The notes beneath the pieces are model-generated. The model did not search any database and had not been told where the DNA came from. It worked only from the letters and a program-made list of their open reading frames with translations. A stretch of DNA of 10,079 nucleotides from Parvularia atlantis (lineage: Eukaryota; Opisthokonta; Rotosphaerida), in the NCBI GenBank assembly GCA_943704415.1, contig CALSCO010002147.1:1-10079 (forward strand), read 5' to 3'. Below are positions 1 to 7,880 of this stretch, piece after piece; the first letter of the stretch is position 1; each line of letters begins with the position of its first letter. A program made the position numbers and the translations under genes.

Positions 1-92
1 GCGAGGGCCGCGCGCTCGAACTGCACAAACTGCTGCGCCTCGGCCCACGTGTCGCCCGAGCACGCGCAGCCGACCTCCGTTGAAGACATCAT
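1..92 (-). CDS. 5' end of an unidentified minus-strand gene (partial)
   Basis: Reading the minus strand from 92, two adjacent ATG codons (92-90 and 89-87) open a frame with no stop to the window edge. The predicted N-terminus begins MMSSTEVGCACSGDTWAEAQ and continues with QFVQFERAAL. The acidic/polar composition with aromatic residues looks like real protein rather than a shadow frame. The gene lies divergently from the ARID/PHD gene, with 90 bp between start codons and a palindromic E-box midway. Only about 30 residues are visible, so no family can be assigned. The start codon and coding status are inferences from the open frame and the promoter-like geometry. Confidence 0.55.
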   Translation of the reverse strand, partial: MMSSTEVGCACSGDTWAEAQQFVQFERAAL

Positions 93-182
93 TATGTGGA
101 GCCTGTCACCCGGGGCTTGACAGACATACTCGTCACGTGACCCCTTCCGCCATTCCGCCTTGCCCCGCACTGCCGCGTGTGC
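93..182. promoter_or_regulatory. Divergent promoter with central TCACGTGA E-box
   Basis: This 90 bp gap separates the start codons of two divergent genes. The 8 bp palindrome TCACGTGA sits at 133-140, about 40 bp from each ATG. CACGTG is the core E-box bound by basic helix-loop-helix/leucine-zipper factors. A role as shared bidirectional promoter element is inferred from symmetry and position. No TATA-like box was seen. Confidence 0.5.
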
Positions 183-2018
183 ATGGATGTGGCCGTGACC
201 GCCGTTGCGCCGCCCGCACCGCCCGCACCCGCGCTGCCCGCGCCGCCGACCGTGACGCTGGCCGAGGCGACGGCGAACGACCCGCCCGAGGTGGCGGCCG
301 CGCGGCACGCGTTTCTGACGCGCCTGGGCGCGTTCCTGGCCGAGCGCGACAAGGCGCTGAAGAAGGTCCCGATCATGCGAAACCGCGGTGCGCGCCTTCT
401 TCTGTGCGTGCGCTCGTGGGCCTGAGCGGCGGCGCAGAGATGGACCTTTTCCGGCTGTACTGGTACGTCGGCCAGCGCGAGGGCTACACGGAGGTCACCA
501 AGACGCTCAAGTGGCTCGAGGTGTGCAAGCTGCTGCTCGACCCGCTGCTGCCGTCGACAGGCAGCTCCACCAAGCTGCGCGAGACGTACGAACGGTGCGC
601 TGGGCTGCGTGGCGCGCTCGTCGCTGGCCGCACGGCTGACCTGGGCGGTGCCAGCTTCTTGCTCGAGTTTGAGCGCGAGATCGGCTACCCGGTCGAGGTC
701 TTTGGCACGCTCGAGCCGTCTCTCGTCGACCGCAAGCCGACGCCCGCGAGTGCGATGGAGGCGTTCCTGACACCGACGCAGCTGCGCCAGCGCCAGGTAG
801 CTCGTCCTCGTTATTGTCAGCTTGTGAGATCTGACGCGCGCGACGACAGCAGCAGCAACTGCTCCAGCCGTTTGGGGCGCACGCGGGGTGGGTGCAGAGC
901 GAAGAGGCCGTGGCGCCCCCTGCGGCTGTGCCCGCCAGCGTGCCCGTGCCGGCAAAGAAGCGCGCGCGCAAGTCCGAGGACGGTACGTTTGCGCGGTCCT
1001 GCGCGTGCCACGCCATGACACTGCGCACAGGCACAGGCACGGCCACCGCCTCGGGCGCGACCGGGAGCAGCGCCGGCACGAACGGCACCGTGCGGCAGGG
1101 CAAGAAGCGTTCGGCGTTCGCCTGCGAGCTGTGCCACCGCAGCTCGTCGAGCGACAATGACGCGCTGGTCGACTGCGGCGGGTGTCAGCGCACGTTTCAC
1201 CAGCTGTGCCACACGCCGCCCGTACAGTGGCAGTACGCGTACGTGGGGCACCTCGAGTGGTTCTGTGCCGACTGCGTGCTGAGGAGGCGCGTGCGCGCGC
1301 ACGCCTGCTCAGCTGCGTTGCTGACGCGAGAAACACGCAGGAAGCGCGAGACGTGCGGCGCCTGCGCGATGACGCACGCGTCCAGCTACAACTACCTCGT
1401 CGTGTGTCAGCGCTGCTGCAAGCGGTGGCACCGCCTGTGTCTGGATCTGACGCCGGAGGAGCTCGTCTCGCCGTGGTCGCTCGTCAACTCGCCGTCGTGG
1501 GTGTGCAGGGACTGCGCCGTGCTGAATGAGAAGGTCGTGTGCGCGCGCATGTGCTCGTATGGGTCCCCTCTGACGCTACTCACGCGCGTGCGTGCGTGCA
1601 GCGCACCGCCGAGCTGCTGCAGATGAGCAAGAGCGAACTGTGCGCGCACCTGCAGCGCCTGAATGAGCGGCACGCCAGTGTCAACCTGGCCGCCGTGATC
1701 GAGGCGTCGCGCGTGAGCGTGCAGCGATGCTCCGAGCTGGAGCTGATCATGTGGGCGCTCAACGACGCGGGCCGGCGCGGGAGTGGCGGCGTGACGCTGT
1801 CCGAACTGCTGGCGGCGGTAAGCACCGAGTTTGGCCTGGACCCGAGCGACCGCGACCACGCGGTGCAGCAATCGGTGAACGAACTGATCGCGGCCAACAT
1901 CGTCGAGCGGCACGCCCACTCGGGCAAGTACGCGATCCGCTCCAACGTGACCATCGACGTGTCGGCGACGGGCGCCGCTGCAACAGCGCCGCTGCCGTCA
2001 GCGGATCTCAGCCAATGA
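183..2018 (+). CDS. ARID - tandem PHD finger - probable winged-helix chromatin protein
   Basis: Probable nuclear chromatin-binding protein of about 500 residues. Proposed exons are 183-387, 438-594, 655-796, 850-982, 1031-1290, 1345-1533 and 1602-2018, which sum to an intact frame. An ARID DNA-binding domain spans about residues 41-135: splicing joins KKVPIMRNR to EMDLFRLYW, and later TYER to FLLEFE, both matching the ARID consensus. A PHD finger (about 244-296) has CELC, CGGC, HQLC and CADC ligand pairs. A second (about 303-356) has CGAC, CQRC, HRLC and CRDC. The C-terminal stretch (GGVTLSELLAAV, VNELIAANIVERH, KYAI) resembles a winged helix. ARID plus PHD recalls KDM5/JARID1 and Rum1-type proteins, but no JmjN or JmjC domain is present. 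The ATG at 183 is the first in frame. The splice sites at 983/1030, 1291/1344 and 1534/1601 are less certain because the frame stays open through the first two and the third has an alternative donor at 1537. Confidence 0.85.
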
Positions 2019-2051
2019 CGCACTATGCACATGTTTTTTTTTTGCTGCTGC
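2019..2051. terminator. 33 bp convergent intergenic gap with T10 tract
   Basis: Two convergent genes end here, at 2018 (plus) and 2052 (minus), leaving 33 bp. The gap contains ten consecutive T residues at 2034-2043. No canonical AATAAA signal was seen on either strand. The mature 3' ends of both transcripts almost certainly overlap the neighbour, since the gap is too short for two separate 3' UTRs. A role of the T/A tract in 3' end formation is only inferred. Confidence 0.4.
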
Positions 2052-3165
2052 TCATTGCTCACTGACGCTTCTCGGTGCCGCGCTCGGTCGCGCGTCCCAC
2101 CACCGCACAACCGTCTCGCCGTCGTCGACCAGCGGCTTCACGATGTGCTCCTGCGTGCGAGCCAACTGAGCCGCACCACAACCGCAGGCACGCACGCGCA
2201 CGCACCTCTGGTGGGTAGGCCACGGCGTGCGGGATGAAATAGGCGCGGCCGGCGTGCGCAAAGGCCACGCGGATGTGGTCGCGCTCGGTCTGCGGGTCCT
2301 CCCAGCGCGTGTGTGGCGCGTCGGGCGAGAGGCGGTGGCGCACGAATGACGTCTCGGGCTGGAGCAGCACAAACGACCAGTCGCGGAGACCAAAGGCGTA
2401 GCGAGAGTGCGTGGACGGGTAGCACGGCGCAAAGGTTGTGACGAAAAACGGCATGTCGCCAAACTCAAACACCTGCCAGTGCACCGTGTGCGGCCACGTC
2501 AGCCGACACAGCCAGCACAGCAGTGCGGGCGCGCGCACCCAGCCGCGCTTGCCCAAGTACGACTTGCGCATGCACGCGCGGCCGCACGGATCGCGCTCGC
2601 TCAGCCGCGTCAGCACCCGCCTGACGGTCTCGGCGAACGCGTCGACCGTGCGCCCGTACTCTGTGCCGTGTGAGCTATCTCTGCTCCCTCGCGCACCGTG
2701 CGCACCTGCACCGCGCACGCCCACGACAAGGCCGTCGCACTACCATTCGGCATCGTTGCTGACGAGCAGCGCCAGCGCCTCAGCCGCGTCGTCGACGTTC
2801 TGCTCAAGCGTTGCGTCGTTGTGCCACTCGTTCGCGACCACTGCTCTCCGCCCGCACAGCATCAGCACTGTGTCCGGCCCCGCGCATGCACATGCTGCCG
2901 CACCCCGCGCCGTACTCCTCGCAAACACGCACTGCGAGCCCTGCCGCACCGCCGCAAACGCCTTGCCCGCGTTGGTCTGCGCGTCCACGGGGCGTCGCCG
3001 CGCGCGTCTCGAGCCGGCTGCGCGCCACGCCGCGTCCTCAATATCGCAGGCGCGGCGCTTGGCCGGCGCGAGCCGCAGCACCAGCCACGGAAGCAGCCAC
3101 GCGAGCAGGCGCAGCAGCAGCTGCAGCATCCGAGTCGCGGATGTGGCAGAAGTGTCACACTTCAT
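2052..3165 (-). CDS. YqcI/YcgG (GntA-like) family protein with hydrophobic N-terminus
   Basis: Proposed minus-strand exons are 3165-2916, 2867-2741, 2674-2539, 2472-2206 and 2150-2052, totalling 879 nt (292 residues). A hydrophobic segment (LLLRLLAWLLPWLVLRLA, about residues 15-32) precedes a basic stretch, suggesting a membrane anchor or targeting signal. The remainder resembles the YqcI/YcgG family: GSQCVFAR near the start, an amphipathic helix after NDATLEQNV, then VFEFGDMPFFVTTFAPCYP, SFVLLQPETSF, and a closing VVRWWDAR. One member of that family, GntA, is a heme-dependent N-hydroxylase; activity here is not implied. The 66 nt intron 2538-2473 has a CTGAC branch motif and joins GKRGW to VFEFGD. 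The intron 2740-2675 removes an in-frame TAG, but its exact ends are uncertain. The first acceptor could instead be at 2841, and the start could be the ATG at 3129. Confidence 0.75.
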
Positions 3166-3177
3166 CTGTCACACTTC
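3153..3177. repeat. Two copies of TGTCACACTTC, 14 bp period
   Basis: Exact 11 bp direct repeat at 3153-3163 and 3167-3177, separated by three bases, at the shared 5' ends of two divergent genes. A paired transcription-factor site is the simplest reading; chance duplication cannot be excluded. Confidence 0.7.
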
Positions 3178-3209
3178 CGCGGCCACGTGGGCGGCGCCAA
3201 CCAACCGTC
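3166..3209. promoter_or_regulatory. Very short divergent promoter with E-box and 11 bp direct repeat
   Basis: Only 44 bp separate the proposed start codons of the divergent YqcI/YcgG-like and WD40 genes. CACGTG lies at 3184-3189, 18 and 20 bp from the two ATGs. The 11-mer TGTCACACTTC occurs at 3153-3163 and 3167-3177 with a 14 bp period. The first copy overlaps the minus-strand ATG at 3165, so the repeat would lie wholly upstream only if translation starts at 3129. Regulatory function is inferred from position. Confidence 0.45.
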
Positions 3210-6200
3210 ATGAACATCGCCGCGGACGACGCGCACGAGGCGGCCATCCTGCGCGAGCTGCAGGGCGCGCCACCGCCGCCACCGCAGCCGCAGCAGCACG
3301 AGCAGCAGCACGCGGACGCGTCGGCCGGCGACCACGAGGACGAGGCGCTAATGAGCGGCGTCGTGCCGATGCCGGTGCTCCCGTCGCGCCCGCTCGGGAT
3401 GGTGCGGCGACGGCGTGTGCGGTGAGGCGCTGATCTGCACCGTGCGTGTGCGCGCAGGACATGTCGCCGCAGGCGCTGCGGCAGCAGCAGACGTCGCATC
3501 CCGTGACCAGCAACTCGATGCGCCGGCTTGCGGGCGCCGTTGCGCGCGCCAACAGCGAGGCGACGCCGGACGTGCCTGACTCGCCCGCGCCCGCGCCCGC
3601 GCCAATCGAGCCCGTGTCAACGAGGCCGCGCGCCGCAGACGATTCGCACCTGCCAGGCGTCCGGCCGCTGGCTGCAACGCCAGTCAAGACGATCTCTCGG
3701 CCCCCGCGCACCAGCAGCACCGACGCCAGGCACATCGCAGCCGCGAGCGTCCCGGCAGTGCGAAGCAATCTTGCGCGCCCGCCTGCTATGCGATCGCAGC
3801 CCTCCAGCGTGCACCGGCCCCCACCGGCGCCCGTACCGCCAGCGAGCGCAAGGCCTGCGCTGCCAGTACCGTCGCCGAGTGCGCCGTCGCCAAGTGCGAG
3901 GCCTGCGCCGCCAACACTGCCGCCGCCACAGCCCGCCACGACCGCCACCGTCCGACTGCAAGGGCCGCCAGTCGTCGCGCTCTCTGCGCCCATGCCCAGT
4001 CCGCCGGTGGCTGTGCCGGCTGCTGCCCCAGCGCCGCGCCCGGCTGCCTCGCCCGCACCTGCATCCGCGCCCCGGCCAGCAGTTGCGCCTACGCCCGCGT
4101 CTGCACCTGCACCTGCGTCCCGGCCAGCTGCTTCGCCTTCGCCCGCGCTGTCCGCCCCTCGACCAACAGCTTCGCCTTCGCCCGCGCCCGCGCCGGCACC
4201 TGCACCCGCGCCTCGGCCAGCGGCCTCGCCTTCACCCGGGCCTGCGCCAAGGCCAGCAGCCTCGCCAGCGTTGCCTCCCCCCGCTTCGTCAGCATCGACA
4301 ACCGCTGCCTCGCCAGCACCTGCGCCCGCGCCAAGGCCAGCGGCGCAGCCTGCACCCTCGCCACAACCTCCAGCGCAGCCTGCACCACAAGCGCCCGCGC
4401 AGCTTGCACCCGCGCCACCACCACGGCCGCAACCGCCCGCACAACCATCCGTCAACTCCGCACTGGCACGACCGCTGGCCGCCGTCGTGGACCTGACGGA
4501 CGACGTGGACGACCTGCCGACGCTCGAGGCAGCGCTGGCGATGCCGACGACGCCGCAGCGCGGCATCAAACGCTCGCCGACCCGCTCCAGCAACGGCAAA
4601 GACGACGAGGACGAGGACGAGGACCGGGCCGCGCGCGTGCGCCGTGCCCGGCGCGACCTGTCGTCGTCGCCCGCGGACGGACGGCCGAGTTTGATATTGC
4701 TGGACAGCCTGTCGTCGTCGCCGCCGCGTCGGGAGACAAACATGTGGTCGCCAGCGCACCAGGCGACGGCACCAGCAGCCGCCGAGCACGCCGTTCCCCC
4801 CATCGAGGATGCGACGCCCAGCACGGCATCGCCGCAGGCACACGTTAATGGGGTCCACACGGCCGTGCCGGCACAGATCGAGCGCAACGTGCCGTTCGAG
4901 GGCTGGCTAGAGATGGCCCCGTTGCGCTACGAGCGCTGCTCGGCGCTCGAGTTCTGGCAGCTCGTGCCCCGGCTCGTCTGCTGGGACCGGCGCGCCCCGC
5001 GGGACGGTGTGGCGCCGTCGCTCTTCGTGGGCGGTGCGCTTTTTGTGTGCCCGCCGTCGTTCGCGCATGCCTGAACGGGAGCGCGCAGGGTACCGACGCG
5101 AGAGCCGCATTGCGTGGGCGGTTGTGCCGTTTGCGCTTAAGCCGACGCTATGCCCCGCCTGCTCAGCGCGCTTCCTGCTCAACGCCGCGCAGCCGCATCC
5201 GGCGTGTGAGGACCGATGCGTACGTGCGCGTGTGTGCGTGCGCCGGCAGCACTACTCACGGCATCGCAGTTCCGCCAGCTCAGCTCGCTCACGTGGCCCG
5301 GCTCGCTCAAGGCGCTGCACGTCGTGCGGCTCAGCGGCAGACAGGCCGTGCTCGGCAGCGGGTCATCTGGCATCGCGCTATGGCCACTGGGCGCCTCCAG
5401 CGCGTGCGTGAGCGTGTTGTTTGCGCGCTCGCCTGATGGCTCTGCCGCAGCGCCCCGCTCGACACGTCGATGCTGCGTGGGGACCTCTGCGTCGACGTCG
5501 ACCCGAGCGGCACGCGCGTCGTCGCAGGCGGTGCGCAATTGCGCGGCAACACAGCACGCCGCTCACACAACTGCCACACGCAGACCGCAGCGGGACCGTG
5601 TGCCTGTGGGATCTCTCAAGCGCCGAGTCAGCGTCGCGCGTGCTCGATGCGCTGCGGACCGATGCAGGCGTGTCGGCCGTGGCGTTCAACACGCAGTGCG
5701 TGTGTGTGTGTGTGTGTGTGCGTGCGCGCGCTTGCTGCCGTGGCCTGACTGTGCATGCTGGTGCAGCGCCAACGAGACGTATGACATCGCCGTTGGCAGC
5801 TCGGAGGGCTACGTGCTGTTGCATAACCAGCGCACGGGTCAGGCCGTGGTGCGTGGTGCGCGTGCCGTCTGAATTGTGCTCACGCACGCACAACAGCCCG
5901 TCGCAGCGGGATCGGACGAGGTCAGCGCGATGTGCCTGCGCGGGAGCGACCTCGCGTGCGGCAACGCGCTTGGTCGTCTGCGCGTGTGGTCGCTTGAGGG
6001 TGCCTCCGCACCGGCGCTGCGCATCGACGTGATCACCGAGTCGGCCGTGCGCAAGCTCGCGTGGCTCTCGACAGACACATCGGCGCGCGTGCTCGTCGTG
6101 GGTGGCGTGGTCGTGTCTCTGCGACTGCTGGGCGCAAGCGGGCCAAGCCAGTCGGTCGTGTTTGTGCACGCGGGTCATCGGTGCGCATGCCTGCGCCGTC

Positions 6201-6488
6201 TGGCAACGCCGGGCGCTCACTCCGCACGCGCGTGCAGAGGACACGTCGCGCACTTTGCCGAGTGCGACGGCCTCTTCTGCTCGATCGGCGACGATCCCGC
6301 TGCTGCCACGGGCCCGCGCATGATGCACGAGCACGCCGACAAGTCGCTGCACGGTGCGGTGCCGGTACTCGAAGCCGTGCGTGCGCGCACTCACGAGCGC
6401 AAAAATATATATAGTCTGGCGGCCGCTGTGGGACGTCGACACGGACAACGACGCGGACGATCTGCAAGACATGGCCACGCAGGCGTGA
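3210..6488 (+). CDS. Pro/Ala-rich, SUMO-interacting-motif and WD40-repeat protein
   Basis: About 926 residues from exons 3210-3401, 3458-5033, 5089-5219, 5270-5403, 5451-5530, 5584-5695, 5767-5848, 5897-6180, 6238-6353 and 6415-6488, whose lengths sum to an intact frame. Order: a short N-terminus with a polyproline/glutamine run; a long disordered Pro/Ala-rich region (about 170-395); a SUMO-interacting motif VVDLTDD near residue 407; an acidic run near 446; Ser-rich SSSP motifs; a conserved-looking block with CPACSARF; and about six WD40-like blades from residue 634. Splicing builds good blades such as VVAGGDRSGTVCLWDLSS and ACGNALGRLRVWSLEG. The last joins SLH to VWRPLWDV and ends at TGA 6486. 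A pair 5856/5906 is an alternative for the intron I place at 5849-5896. I do not recognise an orthologue; TFIIIC-type or repair WD40 scaffolds are possibilities only. Nuclear localisation is inferred from the SIM. Confidence 0.85.
3780..4440 (+). repeat. Degenerate Pro/Ala/Ser coding repeat
   Basis: Inside the large exon of the WD40 gene, units of the form (P/S)RPAASP(S/A)P recur at least five times, interspersed with PAPAPAP runs. At DNA level this is degenerate GCC/CCG/CCT-rich sequence typical of replication slippage. The encoded segment is predicted to be disordered and extended, linking the N-terminus to the SIM and propeller. The opposite strand is open for over 500 codons here purely because of composition. 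Confidence 0.75.
5696..5766 (+). repeat. Intron carrying a (TG)10 microsatellite at its donor
   Basis: This 71 nt intron of the WD40 gene starts GTGCG and runs immediately into ten TG dinucleotides at 5701-5720, then CGTGCGCGCG. A CTGAC-type branch motif lies in GCCTGACTG and the acceptor is GGTGCAG. Splicing joins AVAFNT to HANETYDIAVG across two WD40 strands. Length variation here would change intron size without affecting the protein. Confidence 0.75.
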
Positions 6489-6515
6489 GCGCTGTACATG
6501 AACACGCAAGCAAAG
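6489..6515. terminator. 27 bp convergent intergenic gap
   Basis: The WD40 gene stops at 6488 and the opposing membrane-protein gene stops at 6516, leaving 27 bp. The gap contains TGTACATGAA and no AATAAA. Both 3' UTRs must extend into the neighbour's coding region, giving complementary transcript ends. Confidence 0.45.
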
Positions 6516-7846
6516 TCACAGCCCCTGGTACACCGGCCCGGCCGTGTCGCGCGCGATCAGCTTGGTGGCCTCCTCCTGCACGCTGCGGTCGAATGCGGCG
6601 CGGAGGCGGACCTGGTGCACGATGGTGATGACCGCGCCAAAGATGACGATGGCGCCGATGGTGATCAGCACAAACACGACCGGGCGCGGCGTACACGTCG
6701 CCTCGTCATCGCTCCCGTCGTGCAGCGCCGGGCAAAGCAGCGGCTCAATGGTGCCGGCGGGGCAGCGCGCCTCGGTCGGGCACTGGATCGGGTCGCTGTT
6801 GACTTCGTTTGGGCAGTAATAACCTGCGCCATGTGCGCGCTCAGACTTGGCCCACAGCGCACGCGCGCGTGCACACCCGATGGGCACGGCTGGCAGTCGC
6901 TGCGCGACGTGCACCCGTCCGTGAGCGTGTAGCGCGCGACGCCGCAGGGCGTGCAGGCGCGCGAGCTGTTGCTGGCCGCAAACGAGCCGCGCGGGCACGG
7001 GCTGCACGTGGTCTTGCCGGCGTCGGGCTGGAACTCGCCGGGCTGGCACGCCTCGCACTGCGTGCAGCGCTCCGTCGGGCAGACCGTGCCGGGCTCACAC
7101 TGGTAGCACGTGTCGCGCGAGGGCGCGCTGGTCTCGCCAGGGGCGCACGGCTGGCACTCGATCGCGCCCTGTGCCGCGCGGCGGTCCGCGTGAGCAAAGC
7201 CAGCAGGGGAGTGGTGCGCCGCGCACGATGCGGCTGAAGGACCCGGGCTCGCACTGGGTGCAGTTGGCGGTGCCCTGCGGCGGCGTCAGCGATGGATGAC
7301 GCAGGCGGCGGCGGCAGCGCACGTTCAGCCGGCTGAACGTTCCGGCGGCGCACTGCGTGCAGTTGACGGCCATCTGCGCGCGCGCGCGTGCGAGAAGAGA
7401 GATGCGCTCAGCAGCCCGCTCTGCGCCAGCCCACGGCGCACACGCACGAAACGCGGCTGCTCGTAGCCCGGTGCGCAGAGGATGCACGTCGTCGACCCCT
7501 GCGCGCCCGTCGTCAGCACGGCGCCCGGCGCAGACACGGCGGCGCGCACCGGCCGCTCGGTGTAGCTGCCCGGCTCGCACGCCGCGCAGCCGTCGGGTGG
7601 GCAGCTGCCCGGGTCGCACACCTCGGCGCAGGGCCCGGGCGCCGAGTAATTGCCGGGGCTGCAGGGCGCGCACACGGTCTCGTTGCGGTCGCGCGCGGCG
7701 TCCCAGCGCGTCCACGCGTCGACGTCGTCCGCGTCGCCGCCGCGGGTCGCCGCCGCCGCCGCGCCGCGCGGCACGAGCAGCAGCAGCGCCACCAGCAGCA
7801 GCGGCGCCGCGAGCGAGAGCCGCGCGACACGTGACCGCGGCCACAT
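6516..7846 (-). CDS. Type I membrane protein with TNFR/GCC2-GCC3-like cysteine-rich ectodomain
   Basis: About 348 residues from minus-strand exons 7846-7550, 7498-7448, 7373-7323, 7274-7227, 7168-6877 and 6823-6516. The N-terminus MWPRSRVARLSLAAPLLLVA followed by LLLLVPRGAAA is a signal peptide. The ectodomain is a chain of CxxCxPG modules typical of ephrin-receptor-like/GCC2-GCC3 or TNFR cysteine-rich repeats (ETVCAPCSPG, TTCILCAPGY, NCTQCAAGTF, NCTQCEPGSF, ECQPCAPGE, CQPCPSGYYCP), with several N-x-S/T sites. A transmembrane helix, VVFVLITIGAIVIFGAVITI, spans about residues 295-317. A short charged tail ends VYQGL. Introns are 48-74 nt, several with CTGAC or CTCAC branch motifs. The ATG at 7846 is chosen because it places the signal peptide at the N-terminus; an upstream in-frame ATG at 7939 would add about 31 residues and overlap the divergent gene. 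Ligand and function are unknown; a surface receptor or adhesion role is inferred. Confidence 0.87.
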
Positions 7847-7880
7847 CGATTGGGACAAGTGCGCCATCGGCCATTGCGGC
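7847..7880. promoter_or_regulatory. 34 bp divergent gap between membrane-protein genes
   Basis: The proposed ATGs at 7846 (minus) and 7881 (plus) face away from each other with 34 bp between. At least one transcription start must lie within the neighbour's transcribed region, unless one of the start codons is misplaced. A CACGTG at 7828-7833 lies just inside the minus-strand coding region (codons 4-6), not in the gap. No TATA-like box is visible. Confidence 0.35.

Noticed and set aside
92-1336. Minus-strand open frame of over 400 codons across the ARID/PHD gene
   Set aside because: Arg/Ala-rich low-information translation with no domain-like features, directly antisense to well-supported ARID and PHD exons.
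1341-1410. Treating 1291-1344 as certain intron
   Set aside because: The frame is open through it. The canonical CAG acceptor at 1340 would break the frame, whereas the AAG acceptor at 1344 keeps it, so retention (adding 18 residues between the two PHD fingers) is equally possible.
3208-4887. Minus-strand open frame of over 550 codons rich in Gly/Ala opposite the Pro/Ala-rich exon
   Set aside because: Its composition (GAGAGEGEA-like) is the complement of the Pro/Ala codons on the plus strand, while the plus-strand frame carries a SIM and splices into a WD40 propeller. GC-rich sequence suppresses stops in all frames.
6809-7237. Plus-strand open frames rich in Arg/Ala over the cysteine-rich gene
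   Set aside because: They are antisense to exons encoding regular CxxC modules and contain only Arg/Ala runs expected from composition.
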